NCBI GenBank assembly: GCA_964648215.1
Contig: CAZYMF010000053.1
Location: 1-26,142, forward strand
Direction of reading: 5' to 3'
DNA: 26,142 nucleotides
Origin: CAZYMF01 sp964648215
Lineage (GTDB): Bacteria > Desulfobacterota > Binatia > HRBIN30 > JACQVA1
This document shows, piece by piece, positions 22,690-26,142 of this stretch. The position numbers were made by a program, and so were the translations under genes. Positions within the stretch are counted from its first letter, which is position 1; every line of letters starts with the position of its first letter. The notes under the pieces were generated by a model. The model was not told the DNA's origin, made no database searches, and saw only the letters and a list, made by a program, of their open reading frames with translations.

Positions 22690-23907
22690 TCATCGCGGCA
22701 GCCAGCCGCCCTGCCCTCCCAGGTACTCCAGCGCCACCGTCGACAGCATCTCGACGCCGATGGGCAGGGCATGCTCGTCGATGTCGAAGCGCGGGTGATG
22801 GCACGGGTAGGCGTCCTGGTGCGCCGGGCGCGCGCCGAGAAAGGCGAAGGCGCCGGGAACCTGCTCGAGGTAGAGGCCGAAGTCCTCCGCTCCCATCACC
22901 GGGTGCGCCAGCTCGATCACCGCGTCGTCGCCGCGCGCCTCCTGGATCACGCCGCGCACGAAATCGGTGAAGCCGGCGTGATTGACGACGACGCCGGACC
23001 CGGGCACGTAGGCCACCTCCGCCGTCGCGCCGAAGGCGGCGGCGGTGTGCTGCGCCAGCTCCTCAATCCGCGCCGGCAGGCCGGCGCGCACCTGCGGATC
23101 GACGGTGCGCACCGTGCCAGCGAGCACCGCCTCGGGCGGAATGACGTTGAAAGCGGTGCCGGCCTGCAGATAGGTGATGGTAATCACCACGGGGCTCTTC
23201 ACGTCGAGGCGCCGCGTCACCATCGTCTGTAGATTCGTGATCACCTGCGCCGCGATCGGCACCGGGTCGATGCAGTCGTGCGGCTCGCTGGCGTGGCCGC
23301 CGCGGCCCTTGATCACGATGCGCAGGGCATCCGAGCCGGCCATGATCGCCCCGTGCTTGACGCGCAGCTCGCCGACCTCGCCCAGCGGCTCGAGGTGCAG
23401 ACCGAAGACGGCGTCGACCCGCGGCTCCGCGGTCAGGCAGCCCGCCGCGATCATCTCGCTGGCGCCGCCGTAGGTCTCCTCCGCCGGCTGGAAGAGGAAC
23501 TTGACGTTCCCGTGCAGCCGCTCGCGCAACCCGTGCAGCAGGCGCGCGGCGCCGAGAGCCATGGCCACGTGACCGTCGTGGCCGCAGGCGTGCATCACGC
23601 CCGGCACGCACGAGCGATACGCGCGCTCGCCTTCTTCTTCGAGCGGTAACGCGTCCATGTCGGCGCGCAACGCCAGCGTCGGCCCCGGGTGGGCGCCGCG
23701 CAGCACCGCCACCACCCCGGTGCCGCCGACCCTTTCGCTCAGCTCGAAGCCGAGTCCCTCGAGCGCTTCGAGGATCAGCGCCGGCGTGCGCTGCTCCTGA
23801 TTCCCCAGCTCCGGGTGCGCGTGAATGTCCCGCCGCGTCGTGACGACGAACTCGGCCAGCGATCCCACCTGTTGGCGAACGAGCTTGCGCAAAGCCTCAT
23901 CGATCAT
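22690..23907 (-). CDS. M20 family amidohydrolase (N-acyl amino acid hydrolase type)
   Basis: A 405-residue metallopeptidase of family M20D. Metal-binding motifs: RRDIHAHPELGNQE, MHACGHDGHVAMALGAA, FLFQPAEETYGGA with the likely catalytic Glu, GLHLEP, and PVMGAEDFGLYLE; GRGGHASEPHDCIDP is the dimerisation-domain block. Relatives include hippurate hydrolase, IAA-amino acid hydrolase and N-acetyldiaminopimelate deacetylase. The substrate cannot be chosen from sequence alone. It is cytoplasmic, with no signal peptide. The ATG at 23907 has only a weak ribosome site. It lies 132 nt downstream of the malic enzyme on the same strand. Confidence 0.93.
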   Translation of the reverse strand: MIDEALRKLVRQQVGSLAEFVVTTRRDIHAHPELGNQEQRTPALILEALEGLGFELSERVGGTGVVAVLRGAHPGPTLALRADMDALPLEEEGERAYRSCVPGVMHACGHDGHVAMALGAARLLHGLRERLHGNVKFLFQPAEETYGGASEMIAAGCLTAEPRVDAVFGLHLEPLGEVGELRVKHGAIMAGSDALRIVIKGRGGHASEPHDCIDPVPIAAQVITNLQTMVTRRLDVKSPVVITITYLQAGTAFNVIPPEAVLAGTVRTVDPQVRAGLPARIEELAQHTAAAFGATAEVAYVPGSGVVVNHAGFTDFVRGVIQEARGDDAVIELAHPVMGAEDFGLYLEQVPGAFAFLGARPAHQDAYPCHHPRFDIDEHALPIGVEMLSTVALEYLGGQGGWLPR

Positions 23908-23931
23908 GACGAGGCTGATCGCACACGGACG

Positions 23932-23955
23932 CCGGGGCGGTCAACTCGGCCCCGG
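23932..23955 (-). terminator. GC hairpin between malic enzyme and M20 genes
   Basis: CCGGGGC (23932-23938) pairs with GCCCCGG (23949-23955) around a 10-nt loop. It lies after the malic enzyme stop and 25 nt before the M20 start. There is no T-run, so termination or attenuation is only possible, not shown. Confidence 0.3.
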
Positions 23956-24039
23956 TGAAACAGGGGCAAGACTGCGGCCACATTTGGATACGACCAGCCC
24001 CGAGACAACCGCCGCGGCAACGCGCCCGCCGCCACCGTC

Positions 24040-25752
24040 CTACGCTTCGTAGCGGATGGGCAGGTAGTCCGGAAACCACATCGCCCGGCGGACGGTGTCC
24101 TCCATGTCCGCCAGCACGGCCGGGTCGGCGTGACCTTCGGCGACGGCGCGGCGGATGACGGCGCAGGCGACGGCGTGCGAGCACTCGCGAATCCGCGCCA
24201 GCGGCGGATAGAGGGCGACCTCGGCGAGATCCTCGTCCCGCACCTGGTCGGCCAGGGCGCGCGCCGCGGCCAGGAACATTCCGTCGCTGACGTGCCGGCC
24301 GCGCGACACGCACATGCCGAGGCCGACGCCGGGAAAGATGAAGGCGTTGTTGCACTGACCGATGCGGTACGTGCGCTCGCCGTGGCGCACGGGCATGAAC
24401 GGGCTGCCGGCGGCGACGATGGCACGGCCGTCCGACCAGTGCAGCGCCTCCTCGGCTGTGCACTCGCTCCGCGAGGTGGGGTTGGAGAGCGGCAGGATCA
24501 GCGGGCGCTCGTTGATTTTCGCCATCAGCTTGACGGCGCTTTCCGTGAAGGTGCCCGGCGTCGCCGATACGCCGACGAGGATGGTCGGGCGGATGTGCGC
24601 GATCGCCTCCTCCAGCGTGATCCGCGACCGGTCCTTGCACCTCCAGGTGGCCACCTCGTCGACGTCGCGCGCATACGCTGCCTTGAAATCCTCGAGACCT
24701 CGCCGGTCGCGGACGACCAGCCCCTTCGTGTCGACCGTCCCAACCCGCCGCCGCGCTTCGTCGCGGGAGAGGCCCCCTTCGATGAGCGACGAGACGAAGA
24801 GGTCGGCGATGCCGTGCGCCGACGCGCCCGCCCCGGCGAAAAGCAAGCGCTGCTCGCCGATGGCTTGGCCCGTCAACCGCAAGCCGCTGTAGATGCCGGC
24901 GAGGACGACGGCGGCCGTGCCCTGGATATCGTCGTTGAAGCTCGGCAGCCGGTCGCGAAACCGCTCGAGCTGCGCGATCGCGTTGGCCTTCAGGAAGTCC
25001 TCCCACTGCAACAGCGCGCCCGGATACACCCGCTGCACGGCATCGACGAAACGATCGACGAACGCCTGGTACTCCTCGCCGCGCACACGCTTCTGGCGCA
25101 GGCCCAGGTAGAGCTGGTCCTGCAGCCGCTCCTCGTTGTCGGTCCCCACGTCGAGCATGACCGGCAGGGCGGTGTACGGCGAGACCCCGGCGCAGAGCGT
25201 GTAGAGACAGAGCTTGCCGATCGGGATGCCCATGCCGCCGGCGCCCTGATCGCCGAGGCCGAGGATCCGCTCGCCGTCGGTCACCACGATGACCGTCGGG
25301 TTCGGCGTCGGGTAGTTCGCCAGCACTTTGTCGATGTTGTCGCGCTGGTCGTAGCTGACGTAGAGGCCCCGGCCGCGGCGGTAGATGTGAGAGTACCTCT
25401 GGCAGGCCTCGCCGACGACCGGCGTGTAGACGACCGGGAGCATCTCGTCGATGTGCTCGTGGACGAGGCGGAAAAAGAGTGTCTCGTTGCGGTCCTGCAG
25501 GCTGGACAGGTAGATGAACTTCTCGAGCGGCGTCGGTTTGGCCTGAAAGCTTTCGTGGACGCGTTCGAGCTGTTGCTCGATGGTACAGATGGCGGGCGGC
25601 AGCAGGCCGTGTAGGTCGAGCTCATCGCGCTCGCGGGCGCTGAAGGCCGTCCCCTTGTTGGTGAAGGGATCCAGGAGCAGTGGTTTTCCCTTCAGCGGCG
25701 TCGACATGTACCGTTGCCCGGTTGCAGGATCCACCTTGATGGAGAAGTTCAT
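24040..25752 (-). CDS. maeA: NAD-dependent malic enzyme
   Basis: A 570-residue oxidative decarboxylase (malate to pyruvate plus CO2), large-subunit type as in E. coli MaeA/SfcA. Blocks: RDELDLHGLLPP at the N-terminus, PVVYTPVVGEACQRYSHIYR with the catalytic Tyr, VVTDGERILGLGDQGAGGMGIPIGK, QWEDFLKANA, FNDDIQGTAAVVLAG with metal-binding Asp, FAGAGASAHGIAD as the dinucleotide motif, and PLSNPTSRSECTAEEAL. NAD rather than NADP preference is inferred from the subgroup. The ATG at 25752 has GAGGGGAG upstream. It lies between a thiolase gene (240 nt upstream) and an M20 amidohydrolase. It runs from the cytoplasmic C4 pool to pyruvate. Confidence 0.96.
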   Translation of the reverse strand: MNFSIKVDPATGQRYMSTPLKGKPLLLDPFTNKGTAFSARERDELDLHGLLPPAICTIEQQLERVHESFQAKPTPLEKFIYLSSLQDRNETLFFRLVHEHIDEMLPVVYTPVVGEACQRYSHIYRRGRGLYVSYDQRDNIDKVLANYPTPNPTVIVVTDGERILGLGDQGAGGMGIPIGKLCLYTLCAGVSPYTALPVMLDVGTDNEERLQDQLYLGLRQKRVRGEEYQAFVDRFVDAVQRVYPGALLQWEDFLKANAIAQLERFRDRLPSFNDDIQGTAAVVLAGIYSGLRLTGQAIGEQRLLFAGAGASAHGIADLFVSSLIEGGLSRDEARRRVGTVDTKGLVVRDRRGLEDFKAAYARDVDEVATWRCKDRSRITLEEAIAHIRPTILVGVSATPGTFTESAVKLMAKINERPLILPLSNPTSRSECTAEEALHWSDGRAIVAAGSPFMPVRHGERTYRIGQCNNAFIFPGVGLGMCVSRGRHVSDGMFLAAARALADQVRDEDLAEVALYPPLARIRECSHAVACAVIRRAVAEGHADPAVLADMEDTVRRAMWFPDYLPIRYEA

Positions 25753-25992
25753 ACGCTCCCCTCGCCACGGGGTTCAGGTCGAACCCCGGCATAGTCTACT
25801 CCTTTGGCGTGGCCAGCGCAGGAACGGGGCTGAGGAGAAGACGGTCGTGTCCGCTCCTTGGATGGGTTTCCGCCTGATGATTGCCGGGATCGCGGATCTC
25901 GAGCTTCAAGTTGCAAGCTTCAAGCGACAAGCCGAAGACCGTCGTCCGGCTTTCAGCTTTGAGCCTTCAGCTTGAAGCTCGGGCGCAGCCCG
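25753..25992. other. Intergenic region between thiolase and malic enzyme
   Basis: Two hundred and forty nt with no gene that I can support. It holds the heptamer palindrome at 25903-25978 and, nearer the malic enzyme, about 140 nt in which its promoter should lie. No convincing promoter pair was found. Confidence 0.6.
25903..25978. repeat. Inverted heptamer arrays (GCTTCAA type)
   Basis: Five heptamers on the plus strand (GCTTCAA, GTTGCAA, GCTTCAA, GCGACAA, GCCGAAG; 25903-25937), a 6-nt spacer, then five of the same type in the opposite orientation (25944-25978). The arms plus flanks, 25901-25938 against 25943-25980, pair at 27 of 38 positions. It starts 15 nt after the thiolase stop in the direction of transcription. 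Confidence 0.88.
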
Positions 25993-26142
25993 TCACATCC
26001 GCGTCTGCAGCACGTGAACGACGCAGACGGCGCCGACGCCGACCATGTGGGCGAGGCCCGTGCGTGCTCCGCCGTGCTGCCGCGGGCCGGCTTCGCCGCG
26101 GAGCTGGGTGGTGATCTCGCAGATCTGGCCGACGCCGGTGGG
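25993..26142 (-). CDS. Thiolase C-terminal fragment (runs off window end)
   Basis: The last 49 codons of a gene entering from the window end, read from 26142 to the TGA at 25995-25993. The fragment begins PTGVGQ and continues QLRGEAGPRQ, GGARTGLAH and GAVCVVHVLQ. This is the C-terminal pattern of thiolases: the (H)PTGxxG motif with the active-site His just outside the window, and the QLRGEAG stretch common in SCP-x/lipid-transfer type acetyl-CoA acetyltransferases. The usual AHNxGG becomes AHMVGVGA here, and the catalytic C-x-G Cys region is also altered (GAVCVVH keeps one Cys). Thiolytic or condensing activity on acyl-CoA is the family role. Confidence 0.82.
   Translation of the reverse strand, partial: PTGVGQICEITTQLRGEAGPRQHGGARTGLAHMVGVGAVCVVHVLQTRM

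Overview
This looks like a chromosomal stretch from a GC-rich, Gram-negative, rod-shaped environmental bacterium. Base composition is strongly GC, there are many GTG/TTG starts, and the inventory (Slt-type lipoprotein, LdcA and Mpl muropeptide recycling, complete mreBCD-mrdA-rodA operon, DUF4124 secreted protein, phasin-like protein) resembles uncultured delta-proteobacterial or neighbouring lineages. No marker gene fixes the phylum, so the taxon is an inference. No rRNA, tRNA, CRISPR array, transposase or prophage was seen.

Layout. 1-2022 (minus): xylB, a GxxExxY gene, and the first 14 codons of xylA, i.e. a xylose operon with a repeat-bracketed cassette between its two genes. 2023-2505: gene-free, with two short tandem arrays. 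2506-3765 (plus): MgtC/DUF4010 membrane protein, facing a small secreted protein at 3782-4111 (minus). 4313-8211 (plus): AhpD-like protein, ldcA, a beta-lactamase-fold hydrolase and mpl, a muropeptide-recycling operon with overlapping or close genes. 8346-8888 (plus): DUF4124/FxLYD secreted protein with a strong, apparently leaderless promoter. 9054-13028 (minus): slt-type lytic transglycosylase, MAPEG protein, endonuclease IV and a small exported protein. 13350-16550 (plus): maf, yggS, proC, yggT, yggU and an FmdB-type zinc ribbon, closed by a textbook terminator. 16629-17021 (minus): phasin-like coiled coil. 17247-22617 (plus): mreB, mreC, mreD, mrdA, rodA. 22690-26142 (minus): M20 amidohydrolase, NAD-malic enzyme and the C-terminus of a thiolase.

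Cell-wall work dominates. The Rod elongation operon builds the lateral wall, Slt cuts it, and LdcA plus Mpl recycle the released peptides; a serine hydrolase of unknown substrate sits between ldcA and mpl.

The most unusual signal is not a protein system. At least eight places carry degenerate tandem arrays with a strict 7-, 8- or 9-nt period, each locus with its own consensus. In five of them the same unit reappears in inverted orientation, so the arrays form arms of a palindrome. The arms enclose a gene (GxxExxY, 80-543), a REP-like hairpin (13043-13244), or only a short spacer (8905-9043, 22619-22689, 25903-25978). One array has become coding sequence at the start of mpl. This looks like one family of elements with exchangeable contents, spreading into gaps between genes.
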